From contig CM070580.1 in the NCBI GenBank assembly GCA_036346355.1, forward strand, positions 32,575,004 through 32,639,003: a stretch of 64,000 bases of DNA, given 5' to 3'. The notes under the pieces are model-generated. The model was not told the origin of the DNA and made no database searches. It was given only the letters and a program-made list of their open reading frames with translations. A program made the position numbers and the translations under genes. This document shows, in pieces, positions 34,398 to 45,247 of the stretch (its first letter is position 1; each line of letters opens with the position of its first letter). The DNA is from Rhipidocladum racemiflorum (lineage: Eukaryota > Streptophyta > Magnoliopsida > Poales > Poaceae).

Positions 34398-37246
34398 CCA
34401 TCTGCTCTCTTCGCCCTCCATCTTCATCGACGCTAGGAGGCCTCATTAGCCCATATCTCGCCGACGGCCTCTGTTGTCCACTATCCCATCAACTTCGCCT
34501 CCTCCCACAGATCCGCTAGTGCTTCCATCTACTTCTCACCACCCTCCATTGACGCTGGTGAGGGCAGGGCCGCATCCTACCGACGGCCACCGCCCTTCAC
34601 TACCCCATCAGTTGTGCCTTCTCACCACACCTCCCCTCCCTTATCTTGTACGGGCCATCATGGGGAATTGCGGTGGCGACCGGCAACCTCCCCACCAACT
34701 CCAATGACAGTGTTGCCGCCATAAACACCGCCCTTCTGTGCTTATCTAGGTAAAAACCAATTGATTGAGTTGAAAGTTCAAAACCTTTTGATTTGAAAGT
34801 GAAGAATCTGAGTTGAAAGCTCTCAAAATTTCAAATAAAGCTCTCAAATTTATTTGAAAGCTTTTTTGATCTCCAATCAAAAGTTCTCAAATTTAGTTAA
34901 ATTTTTTTTAATCTTTAGCCAAAAGCTCTCAAATTTAGTTCAAAGCGTTTTTCTGGTCTCCATTTGAATATTAAAATTTTCCAATTGAAATGTTTTGAAT
35001 CTTTTAGTGGAAAGCCCGATTTGCATAGTTGTAAGCCCTTTTTTGTGTTAGGCCTCACCATTCGCAGGGGTGGCAGGGTGGTGAGCCGAGGTGGCAAGGT
35101 GGCGGACGACGGGGTGGCTGGATAGGGTGCTTTGTTCATTGGGCTTATCCTTAGGGAATACTAGGTGGTAGAGCTTGTACAGTAGTAGAGAGGCTTCCGG
35201 CATGGACGTTCCAACCATGCATTGTCAAAATTCATGCACGCATGCTAAATGCATCTAGGCCTCTATTTTTTATTACATGGTTTAGGCGATCGATGACTCC
35301 TAATCATTCAGACTAACTTTGGTTTGGGTGTGATTAAGATAAGTTAGTTATTAATGATGGATATGAGTTGTTCGTGAACTCTCATGAATTCCCATAAGTG
35401 CAAATGATGACAAAGCATGGTTTTTTTATGAAGATTAAGTATCTTGTGGTTAGAAATGATCCAAGGAGATAAGTATCATTTTACTTGATAGGTTTTCGGT
35501 TTTGCTTTGGCCATACTATTGGAGGGTTCAGGGCTAGTATCTTGAGCTTGGTTAGGTTGAGTAACTAGTTGTGGTGCACACTAGGTCTTTCTAGCTCAGA
35601 TCTAGTCAGAGAGTGCCAAGAATCAAGTTATGGTTATGACAATCTCAAATTTTGGATCCAAATTCAATGAAGTTAAAAAAAATCAACAGAGGCGGATCAT
35701 TCAGGTCAGACATATCATCTCTCCAAATAGGGTGTTTTATGTATTTTTCAAAGTTTACAAAGAAGCAGATAATTCAGGTCAGCCCGTACCATAGAGGCGT
35801 ACCATTAGTCTAGACAAAATGGTTTGGTTGCCTAGGACATTTTACATTGAGGCATATCATCCGGCTCGAGGTGTACCATTGAGACAAATGATTTGAGTTG
35901 AGACATAATTTTGAGGGCACATCATCTCTCCAAAAAGGATGTTTTTGGGCAAGTTGAGAGGTGGATGATACGGCTAGATGCATACTATTGGTCTAAAAGG
36001 ATTGAATTTAAGTAAAAGCATTAAGGTAGATGATCTAGGTCAAGGTGTGCCTTTGACCCATACCATTGTTCCAAAAAGGTTCCACAAAGTGATTTCACTT
36101 AGGCGAATGATACAACCAAGGAAGATGATCCAGGTCAGGTGGATTATCCAGTTTGAAGCGTATGATTCGAGTCAGCCCAATGACTAGTATTTGAACCGTT
36201 TGAATTGAAAAAAAAAAATTGAACTGAGATGGATGATTTGGGTTTGCAGACACTTTTCAGAAAATATGTCAAACGACTAGTTTTTGAATGAAGAGGCTAT
36301 ATAAGTGGACCATGGGCATTCAATTTAGCACATTTGTGGCTCTAATACAGTGCCTTGCATATTAAGGAGTTCAAGGGCACTCAAGAGCTTTAAGTAAAGA
36401 TTTTGAGGGTGTAAGAGAGTAGATTAGGACTTAGTGTGCATCACTCCTAATCATTTGATTTTGCTCACTTCAAGTGACATCTTTGGGCTTATTACTATTG
36501 GAATTCGGTGACACCTAGACGACTTCGAGGTGTGATCTTGGTGATTTTCTAAGAAGGAGCTTATGGGAAGCACTGTGAAAGTTGTGAAGATTTAGAATCC
36601 ACCTATCTGGAGATGAGGACTACCATGATTTTATTGCTTGGATCATTACATGGATTCAACTAGGAGCTATACTGTTACGAGAGTGCTTCAATGAGAATTT
36701 AGGAGGTCGTCGAATCTCCGAGTTCTTGGTAAAAAATTTGGCACGTCTTGTCACCTTTACGCTTCGCATTTGAATTGTTGTTTTTCAATCACTATATTTG
36801 TGCAGGTTTAGAACTTAGGTTGCAAAACTTCATTAGCAGGTTTAAGAGTTAGTTGAGCACACTAGTAAACCATAGACACTTAGGTTTGAAGTAGTTTCTA
36901 GGTTGTTCTTAATTTGTTAAATTTGACCTAGCTTAAAAAAACTAAGCATCCAATTCATTCCTCCTCTCTTCGTTTAACTCCACTTCCCACGCCGGTTTAA
37001 TCAAGAAGACTCAAAGCGAGGAATTAGCAATGGACCAAATACACTTGCTCCAGATCAGATTGACTCTGCGCCACAAAAAAAAGGACAAAAACGGGTCAGT
37101 GCTTATGCAAAAGTTTGACGTCGATATATATTGACAGAGCTTTATGGCTGCCTCGCCATCTCTTATTTATTCATCGTTTTCTTCTTGCTTTAAACGTTAC
37201 CTTCATTTCGCACTGTTTACTTCTCAATCGGTTTATGCAGGTTGCG
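34396..37246. other. Repeat-derived intergenic sequence, no gene recognised
   Basis: 34400-34710 is C-rich, with a 77-codon proline/serine-rich frame of no recognisable family. 34790-34945 repeats AAAGCTCTCAAATTT about five times. 35490-36240 has loosely repeated phrases built on GATCATCCAGGTCAG and GTACCATTGAG, which suggests a worn repeat. 36290-36990 reads like the 3' part of an LTR or leader of an old retrotransposon (a TATATAAGTGG near 36299, a CCTCCTCTCTTCG tract near 36961). No ends, target duplications or coding domains could be fixed. Confidence 0.4.
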
Positions 37247-37484
37247 GGTGTGTTTGGTTGATAAAGATGAGATTGAATGAGATGGGATGATCTTTTACTA
37301 TTTGGTTCTATTATTTTAGGTGAATAAGATGGTTCAGTATCTAAAGAGAATATTTCTCAAATTTGTATCACTTGGTTCAGAATGGGATGGTTTCATTCAA
37401 GCAACCACACACATGGATGTCTTTTTTTTTCTTACACCATCTCACACATTTATTACCACGTAATACAGGTAACCAAAACACACC
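37247..37484. mobile_element. MITE with GGTGTGTTTGGTT ends
   Basis: About 238 bp bounded by GGTGTGTTTGGTT at the left and AACCAAAACACACC at the right, inverted repeats with one extra base. A GTGTGTTTGGTT end is common in short hAT- and Harbinger-type grass MITEs. A target duplication could not be fixed, so the superfamily stays open. Confidence 0.65.
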
Positions 37485-37854
37485 TTATATGGTGGAGGGC
37501 CCATCATTGGGTGCCGCCGTGTCAACCAAATCACACGTAAAAGCCTCGCACTCCGACGTGGCCGTATGTACACTGGGGCCCACCCAACAGATGATTCTGG
37601 CCCCACTAGCTGTACCAAGTACCAACACGGAAGCCGGCCGAATGCACGTGGGGGCTGCGCGATCGACAAGCTGCCGTACGTGCCCTCCTGACTGGTGAGC
37701 CTGCCCGATGGAAGCGATACACATCGTACACGACACGACACATCAGGTGAGCAGTACTGACTGTTCAAGTTTGTGCACAACTTTGCTAAGTGGACATCTG
37801 ATCCACAAGGCGATGGACATAAAGTCGATCGCTTATTGCTGTTCTCTTTGGTAA

Positions 37855-38081
37855 AAATTCTATGCGCGGTGTTGTATACCGTGGCAATAGCATCGTGTGG
37901 ATTGGCGTCACGTATTACATTGCGTTAATCTCTATGCAAAAACAATTAAGTGATAAGGATTAAAGTGCATTAAAGTGCTTGGAGATTGATAGATTTACAT
38001 AGAGATTGACACAAATGGATGCGTGACGCTAATCCGCGGTCAGATAGACCACTGGTATGCAAAGACCGATGTATAGAATTT
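37855..38081. mobile_element. Foldback-type MITE, 227 bp
   Basis: The two halves are imperfect reverse complements for about 85 bp each: AAATTCTATGCGCGG ... GATTGGCGTCACG ... TTAATCTCTATG on the left pairs with CATAGAGATTGACAC ... CGTGACGCTAATC ... TATAGAATTT on the right. The unpaired centre is about 55 bp. No coding sequence. Family unknown. Confidence 0.7.
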
Positions 38082-38190
38082 GTTTCCTCCTTTACCCCCA
38101 ATTTTGAGATTAGTGAGTTTGCATGACAGCCCTGAATTATTGTCTGGTTACAAGAAGCACAAAAGCCACCCTTGATACTCTATTGGGCTA

Positions 38191-38402
38191 TAAATAGTTA
38201 TCGTTTTAAATATAGATGTAGTTAAATTTTTAAAATTTTGACGGTTAATATTTTTTAAAATATTTAAATTAGCTATATATAAATTATATGTGTAGATTTA
38301 TCTCAAAAAGTACTTTCATAATATTATAATTTTATTAAATTCTATAAATATATTATAATAGAAATTGATAATCAAAACTGTGTTTTTAATACAATGTCCA
38401 TC
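38191..38402. mobile_element. Truncated relative of the Stowaway MITE at 6044
   Basis: The core (TTATATGTGTAGA, then CTCAAAAAGTACTTTCATAATATTATAATTTTATT in pieces) is nearly the same as 6140-6225 in the element at 6044-6303. The outer ends are worn: CTCTCTCCGG is not present at the left and the right end stops near ATGTCCATC, just before the tandem-repeat family begins. Confidence 0.7.
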
Positions 38403-38489
38403 AAGGATCAAAATTCCGATGAAATTTTGCGAAATACTAGATTTCAGATCCAGAGTTTCATAATACTGACAAAAGTAAAAAAAAATTAA

Positions 38490-39350
38490 AGCACTACAGT
38501 ACCCTAACATCTCGGCGAGATCTTGGTAAATTTGACCGAAATTTCGGTTTTTTGACCAAAATTTGATTGGATTTGACCTGATTTTGATTGGATTGGATTC
38601 TTCACGTCGTTTTCCATGTGGGGACAAATGAGATCACCCAGTTAGCATATGCACACTAATTCTCACGGTCATAAATTAAGTACCTCGGTTGTTAGAATTT
38701 TAAAAATTTCTCAAGTTTGATCATTATCTGAAAATTTTATGAAAGCATTAGTGATGCATCATAACCATCCACAAAAATTTTCAAAATTATTTTAGCATGG
38801 TTTGAACCATTTTCATTGGGTTGAAATTTGTCAGTCAGCCTTCAGCAGCACTATCCGAGTTTTTGAAAATTTCTCAAGCTTGATCATCATATAAAAATTT
38901 TATGGGAATATTATGAATGTGTCAGGACCAACAACAAAAATATTTAAAAGTTCTTAATGAGGTTTGCACCATTTTTCATTGGTTGAAATTTGCCGATTAG
39001 ACTTTTTATCAGGACAGTAGCGCTGTTTGAATTTTTTAAAATGTTTTAGACTTTATCATCATCTAAAATTTTTATGAAAATATTAGTGATGTGCCAAGAC
39101 CATCCATAAATAATTTCAAAAATTTTGACGACTTTTAGACCAATTTCCGTTTGGTTAAAAATCACCGAGATCTCGGCAAATCTCGTCGAGATCTCGGTAA
39201 ATCTCGACAAGATCTCAGAAATCTCAATAAAAAAGAACTCTCAGAGATCTCAGAAATTTACTTTTTAAATTTTGTTTGGATTTTGTTCGAAATAATAAGA
39301 CTTTAATGAAATTTTAGATTTTGAAGGGTAACGCCTGGTTGAACAGAAAA
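38490..39350 (+). repeat. Tandem repeat family, copy A (units about 165-170 bp)
   Basis: Three diverged head-to-tail units are marked by TCATCATCTAAAATTTTATG-like text at about 38720, 38884 and 39054. Each also has a TTCATTGGTTGAAATTTG block and a GGACCATCCA block. The block is closed at 39160-39260 by repeated (A)TCTCGGCAAATCTCG motifs. The same family lies at 60190-60990 in the opposite orientation, including the ATCTCGG edge. No coding potential or named family. Confidence 0.8.
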
Positions 39351-40214
39351 CGAAATTTAGAAGCTTGATGTCCATCAATGCATGTCAGTATGTCAGATGA
39401 AGTACTCCGATCCACAGTTGACCAACTATTTTATCGGAGGCCCGTATCAGTAGCTCAGTACATTACTTGATGCGGTGCTGGACGACACTTTTCATGCAAT
39501 AGTCACTTGATGGCTTCTTAATTTTTTTTACCAAGAGGAGGAGTCAGCACGGTGGTCACCTAATTTAGCTGCTTTCGGTTCGGCACCCTGACACACAGAG
39601 CTTTTGTGTCGTTACTTTTGTTTTGAATATAGGCGTGCAGTGTTGTCGTTGATGTTGAGGTTACTTTTGTTGACGCATAACGCTCATGGAACTATGGAAG
39701 TATTAATTTCAGATCAATTGGCTGGCGTCAAGGGTCAATGTATTATATACCGTTGATCCGGCTATGCATTGTCGTCGAATCTTGGCAACGGCATACACGC
39801 AAGCACATGAATCAAATCTAGTGCTCGTGTGATCTTACACCAGCTCGGTCTGTACCGAAACACACGTCTTGGAGTATATATTTCCATGAAACACGTCTTG
39901 TGAGCCGTCGCACCCTTGGGCCTGAAGACCTATTACCGGCCGAGGTATACGTAGATGAATCGAGAGAGAGCTTAAAAATCTAATCTATCTATATAGATCC
40001 TGATTGAAAATAAGCCTTCGAAACAAAACTTTAATGTATCTTCGCGTAATTCTCACATGGATACGTACTTTCAAGAACAATTAAATGGCCAGAACATATA
40101 TGTGCGTGGCCCTCATCCTGACAAACCTAATATTAGTTGAATCTCGTGCAACTTGAGAGAGATGAGACCGCCTAGCTTGTAAGCCCGTAGCTTTCACTAT
40201 TGTGGGCCACATGA
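39351..40214. other. Intergenic sequence, no feature recognised
   Basis: Mixed composition, stop codons in all frames, no clear terminal repeats, RNA gene or tandem structure seen by eye. Confidence 0.5.
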
Positions 40215-40282
40215 CACTACTACAGATATAGCCTTCAGTACCGATTCACAACGGCCATCAGTACCGGTTGGAGGCTCCAACC

Positions 40283-40313
40283 GGTCACTCATCCTCACTC
40301 CGGCCCAAGCACG
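40283..40313 (-). pseudogene. Possible second, partial 5S-derived fragment
   Basis: On the minus strand this reads CGTGCTTGGGCCGGAGTGAG and on to GAGTGACC. It parallels the 5S rRNA stretch CGTGCTTGGGCGAGAGTAG ... GGGTGACC with a short gap. It lies about 20 bp beyond the better 5S match at 40331-40437. The match is short and could be chance. Confidence 0.35.
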
Positions 40314-40330
40314 TACCAACCGGTACTAAT

Positions 40331-40437
40331 GAGAACTTCCCAAGTGGTCACCCATCATAATACTACTATCGCCTAAGCACGCTTAACTTCGGAGTTCTTA
40401 TATGATCTACGACTGTAGTGTTGGTATGATCATATTT
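40331..40437 (-). pseudogene. 5S rRNA-derived sequence
   Basis: The minus strand reads GATCATACCAACACTAC near the start, then AGAACTCCGAAGTTAAGCGTGCTTAGGC and GATGGGTGACCACTTGGGAA in pieces, corresponding to almost the whole of plant 5S rRNA apart from the last 15-20 bases. Several substitutions break conserved positions, and there is no proper 3' end or terminator, so it is not an active gene. It may be part of a 5S-derived SINE or a random copy caught in the CACTA-ended segment. Confidence 0.82.
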
Positions 40438-40511
40438 GAAATATAACGTGTCCCCCTCCCCTTAACCTTACAGAGCACCCGAATACTGATTTAGTATTCT
40501 CGTACTCCAAA

Positions 40512-40612
40512 CTAAGTCTTCAAATTTACCATGACTTGGATGTATCAAATTTATCTAAGTCTTCAAATTTACCATGCCTTGGATGTATCAAATTTATCTA
40601 AGTCTTCAAATT
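40512..40612. repeat. 43-bp tandem repeat, about 2.3 copies
   Basis: Units begin CTAAGTCTTCAAATTTACC at 40512 and 40555, with a partial third at 40598. Copies one and two differ by a single base (CATGACTTGG against CATGCCTTGG). Confidence 0.9.
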
Positions 40613-41782
40613 GATTGGACGTGAGCTGGTTGGAGGCTTGGATTAGTTCGTTCGATTTGGTTACTGAGGAGTTGGGGTTGAGTTCAGATGAGGTGATTTT
40701 CATGGATGAATCTTTGATGCTAGAACATAGAATACCCTGTTTAAGAATTTGTGCATTTCAATTCGTATCGATGAATTTTCACATTAAGGCTTTCGAATTT
40801 GAAGTGAGACATTAATCTAAGGTTTGTTCCAATATGTGTTGTTGTTACTGCTTCTATTGTTATTCAACGTAATCTAGGGTTTGTTCCATTTGTCGTTGTT
40901 ACTGCTTTGTTGTTATGCAAGGTAATCTAGGCACACGTTTGATGAAGGGTGTAAGCTGCAAATCTATGAAGTCATACTCTGGATTCTCACATGTTTGATA
41001 AAGGGTGTAAGCTCCCAATCTCTTTTGTTATTTGTTTAGTAGTCGTTACCTTTGTAAACTTACTATGCATACTGGATAGAAGGAGGTAGAATTATTTGGA
41101 GCATGTCAAATTGTGCTCTGTGGATTAGTGCATATTTTGCAACTGTGTTGGTTTGCTGATTCTTCCATGTCAAACTTAGGGATGTGATTGTTTTGAGACA
41201 ATGCATATTCAAACCCTTGATGTTTTTACTTATGTTTAGTGAAATTAACTTCTATCTATCTTTGTAAAGACAATATTCCATAAGTATTAACTCATTTACT
41301 TGATCAATCTCACTGTATGTGTTCAGTGTTGTTTATGCAATGAAATACAAGATGTACTCAAAATCCAGAAAAACTGTGCTTTCTAAGTGTAATATTGTCT
41401 TGAAGTGTATGGAAAGTTCATGTCAGTTTTGCACACATCTAGTTTCCTATTGCTTGGCCAATTACTCCTAGCACCCCAAAATATACATAGCTCTAGTCTG
41501 TGTTACTTGTTTGTTGTTCCTACTTCAAGTCATTAGCACTTTGTGGCCTAGTTCCTTTGCTCCACAAATTTGAGTATAGTGTTTATTATGTCATAATGTT
41601 GTCATTAGAGGGTATTGTATATATTTTTTACTTATTTGAAGTAATGTGTTTACACATATTCATATAAGATCCTGTACTCTCTCGATATGGTTCTATGGTT
41701 CTATCCCTCCCTCCTTATAAAGGTCTCTTTCCTTTTGACCCTTCCTCACACATCTTTGATGTCAATCTGAAAAGTGAAGAAA

Positions 41783-42260
41783 GCTAATTTAAGTACCTCC
41801 TTGCATCTGTGAGAGTAAATATTGATGGATTCTAAGGCATATTCCAATTACATCCACAGTTCGCCCTAAGAGTTGCCATGTTCTGATTTATCTTTTCATT
41901 TCATCCTCTCATACCCGAATGAGAATACCATAGGTAATCTATTTTCACTGATTTTGTGCAGAAATAGGATTATTTTGATGGTTCTCTATTTCATGAAATA
42001 TGGAGTTGATTCAATCATCGTATACCCGATGGCTTAATCAACTCTATATTTGACAGAATAGAGAACAATGGGAATAATCATGTTCCTGCACAATACTAGA
42101 GTGAAAATAGGCTACATATGGTATTCTCATTCGGGGTTGAGGATGGAGTGGATGGATAAATCAGATGATGGAAACTTTTAGGATGAACTGTGGATGGATT
42201 GGAATTTGCTTTGTAATCCATCACCATTTGCTCTCACAGGTGCTTAGAGGTATATAAAGC
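41783..42260. repeat. 478-bp imperfect hairpin
   Basis: The left arm (41783 to about 42012) and right arm (about 42035-42260) are reverse complements over roughly 225 bp with scattered mismatches and small gaps. Matching landmarks are TGTGAGAG/CTCTCACA, ATTCCAATTACATCCACAG/CTGTGGATGGATTGGAAT, CCGAATGAGAATACCAT/ATGGTATTCTCATTCGG and GAGTTGATT/AATCAACTC next to the loop. It has no ORF. It may be a foldback MITE inside the CACTA-ended segment or a source of small RNAs. Confidence 0.8.
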
Positions 42261-42261
42261 T

Positions 42262-42383
42262 ATCACAGACGGTTCTAGCCTAGAACCGTCTGTGATAATA
42301 TACTATCAGAGACAGTTTTAGGCTAGAATTGTTTGTGATAATATACTATCAGAGACGGTTCTATGCTATAATTATCTCTGATG
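42262..42383. repeat. Three palindromic subterminal repeats of a CACTA end
   Basis: The first unit (42262-42296) is a perfect palindrome with 16-bp arms, ATCACAGACGGTTCTA and its complement around GCC. Two worn copies follow at about 42310-42345 and 42349-42383, each starting TATCAGAGAC. More ACCGTCTGTGATGAG-type copies follow up to the CACTA terminus. Such subterminal repeats are known transposase binding sites in CACTA elements. Confidence 0.75.
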
Positions 42384-42517
42384 TTAATTTTCACTAACGG
42401 TTCAAAAACCGCCTATGATGTGCCGTTGTTATCACTGACACATGTTTACAGATGATTCACAAAACCGTCTGTGATGAGGTTTTAGAACTGTTTGTGCTAA
42501 GTATTTGTGTAGTAGTG

Positions 42518-42823
42518 CTAGGAGCCTAGGACTATGGCTTACACAGTGAGACTGGACTAATCATCAAAAAGATTAAGCTTAATATAGTCCGGTGAAAAAT
42601 CGCTTCCCCTTTGTGATGTGATTTGACGTGCCACGTTCGTCCATGAATAAACTAATCAAAAACCTAGGCTCTACTACTCTAGGACCTGGATGATAGTATC
42701 CCATCAGTGAATTGAACAAAGATCTTTCAAGTAGCTTACTTGACTTAAATGTTGGTGCTACAAGGCATTAAGAAATGTACAATGATGTGATGTCAACTAT
42801 TTATAAATTTTGTCATGTAAGAT
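42518..42823. other. Intergenic sequence, no feature recognised
   Basis: About 300 bp between the CACTA terminus and the next solo LTR. No ORF, repeat or RNA gene seen. Confidence 0.5.
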
Positions 42824-44958
42824 TGTGACATTCCGGTAAGAGTTATGTCGCGTTTTTTGGGCTTTTTCGGGTTTGTGGGCCGTTGTCGGGGAGTTTGGGC
42901 CTTGGGGGATCGCATTCTGGGCTTTAGTGGGAGGGCTCTGGCCCATATGAGGGTGGAGAACCAGCCAAAACCTAGCCCCCACCCCCTTGGGCGCCTCCCC
43001 CCTTTTTCCCCCTTTCCCTAAGCTGCCACCCCTCCCTTGGCCGGCCACCCCCCTTGCGCCCCCACGCCCCCAAGCTCCTCTTGCGCTCCTCCCTCCCCCC
43101 ATAGCCGACCCTAGTGCCTTCCCACACAGTCCTCCCCTTCCCCCGATCTCTCCATTTGGGAGCCATCCAACCGAGGCGATCCGGCGATTCCGGTGATTGG
43201 AGGGCGATCGAGGCCGGGGGGAGGAGTTTCTTCGTCGATTCTTTGATCCTTCAAGGAGAGGTAAGCATTGTAGGTTTTTGGTGATGATTGGATGTTGTTT
43301 AGATAGGGGATTTCAAGGAGAGGGGATTAAGGAGATTTTATATCTGTCTCGCGTTCTGTCCTCGGGCAGATTTGACCCCCAGCTTTGGGTGTGATTTTGA
43401 GAATTTTAGAATCGTTTTCTGGTCGGCCGGCTGTTACGAAAGTTGTAGGTAATTCAATTACCTTTAATTGGACACCAAAAACATTAAATGTCGTTCAGCC
43501 GTTTAAATGTTATGGCTGTTTTACCGAGCGCTGTCCAATTTGTGATGTGATTGGGACATATTTTGTTCAACTGTAGATTAGAGATTTTAGAGGCCGAATC
43601 AGTTTTCGCGTATACTTAGAAAAACGTGGGAAATTTCCTAAGGTTCGATAAACTGTACTCATTTACCTGATTTGGAGTTTTAGAACTCAAGACATGCTTG
43701 TTGGAAGCCTGTTATCCCGTTGGACAGATTCTCTGTTTTTCGGGTTTTAGGAGAGGGTTGTGAAGTCGATGTAGATGATTGTTCTTGTATTGTTTTGTGG
43801 GCATCTTATTGAGTGTATTGTACCTATGTGCAGGTGGTGTGACCCTGGGAGTGCCCTCAACATCTCGCCACTCCGTCTCACACGGTTGAAGGCAAGTGTA
43901 TTGTGGTGAATATGGTTTGGTGGCCATATGAATTCATATAGATGCGATTCAAATTTATGATGTGTTGCTTTACTATGAATTGTTCTTGCAATTGATTAGA
44001 TGATTATGAAATGCTATGTTATGTATGTGAGGATGATTATGTATCTAATTATGGCTATGCAATTGTTGAATTGAGTGCATATGCAAGTTTATTCATGTTT
44101 ATGGTATGTGTGCATTCATGGTATGAGGACAGGCCAAGTCAGTGAGAAAGTCATAACTAATCTGGTAAGGTCGGTGAGAAAGTTATGACTAATCCGGAGC
44201 GCCACTGAGAAAGACCTACCTCGTAGTTCCATCCACAATTATGAATGGGAGCGAGTCAGTAAGAGTAGGCACCTTCCACGGGATGGAAGGGAAAGAGGGT
44301 GCACACCGACGGTGTGCACTCGCAATACCTGTGATGTACTAAGCAAAGAGGCATGTGCATTGCATTGCATGAATGAGAAAGTTGATGAAGATGTTTTATG
44401 AGATGTTAATGAAGATGTTTCATGTGATGATAGTGAAGATGTTAATGAATACTGTTATTGTTTTATTCCATTGCAATACACTTTGCTGAGTGATGAACTC
44501 ACGCTTGTTGCTTAATGTTTTTTTAGGTACATTGAGTTCGGCATTTGGGAAAGGAAGCTAGACACACGCCTTCACTTGACATCACCCGAATAGAAAGTTT
44601 CATACCTATTCGGTAGTTGTGATGGATTACTTTATTGAACTAGATTTGGGTTATGATGTACCATTTGCTATGATTAATTGATCTTTCCGTATTGGTACAT
44701 GAAATGTTTGAGGTTATAGTCTTGGCTTGAACTGATGCTGAAATTACTATTATTCATGCTGTAGATGTCCTCTAGTTTGCTATTGTGTTATGATATTAAT
44801 ATTGTTGTTTCGAACATGGAAAAACAAAGGTTATGCTACCGAAATTTCGGTTAAGAATTTAGCGTAGTTGCTGTAATTTATCATTAAATAGGTGTTTTGG
44901 TTGCTTCTAGTAACATTTGGGTGACATTCGCGGCATACTAGGTGCTGGGGGTGTTACA
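42824..44958 (+). mobile_element. Solo LTR, 2.1 kb, related to the LARD-like LTR
   Basis: Runs from TGTGACATTCCGG to GGGGGTGTTACA and is flanked by AAGAT (42819-42823 and 44959-44963). Its layout follows the 20437-22633 LTR: early TTTTCGGG/GGGCC segment, C-rich block, GGTGTGACCC, GTGCACACCGACGG, GAACTCACGCTTG and final TGTTACA. Sequence identity is only moderate, so it is a sister subfamily. No internal region is left. Confidence 0.9.
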
Positions 44959-45247
44959 AAGATTTTTACTAACATAAGAAGAGATAGTGTAGTTGTCTAT
45001 TCGTGAAGAGATGGCCATATAGACAGCATAAAACGTCAACTATGGATTAGATGGCATGGTGTGTGAAGTATATAGACAATAGTCGTATCTACTATTATAC
45101 ATGCTCTTAGGTCATTTGCAGGATCCAAGATATGCCATGAAAGTAGGCAATGGGAATTTCCTGAAAATTTTAGAGCCAGTTTCTCTCTCCAATTAGGACC
45201 CACATTACCATAATAAATACTATAAAGAAAAGAAAATCACTTCACAC

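Larger units (their letters stand above)
40215..42517. mobile_element. CACTA-ended segment, possibly chimeric
   Basis: The left end is CACTACTACAGATAT and the right end, read inward, is CACTACTACACAAAT, so both carry the CACTA terminus with about 12 of 15 matches. The flanking trinucleotides, TGA and CTA, do not match. Subterminal sequence also differs: the left has ACCGGTTGG/CCAACCGGT repeats, the right has ACAGACGGTT/AACCGTCTGT palindromes. This could be a deletion derivative or two different CACTA elements. No transposase was found. The interior holds 5S-derived sequence, a 43-bp tandem repeat and a large hairpin. Confidence 0.55.

Noticed and set aside
37363..37780. 111- and 112-codon frames on opposite strands
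   Set aside because: Mutual antisense frames overlapping a MITE end; no family features.
40331..40437. Functional 5S rRNA gene
   Set aside because: Substitutions at conserved positions, missing 3' part and no terminator; treated as derived sequence.
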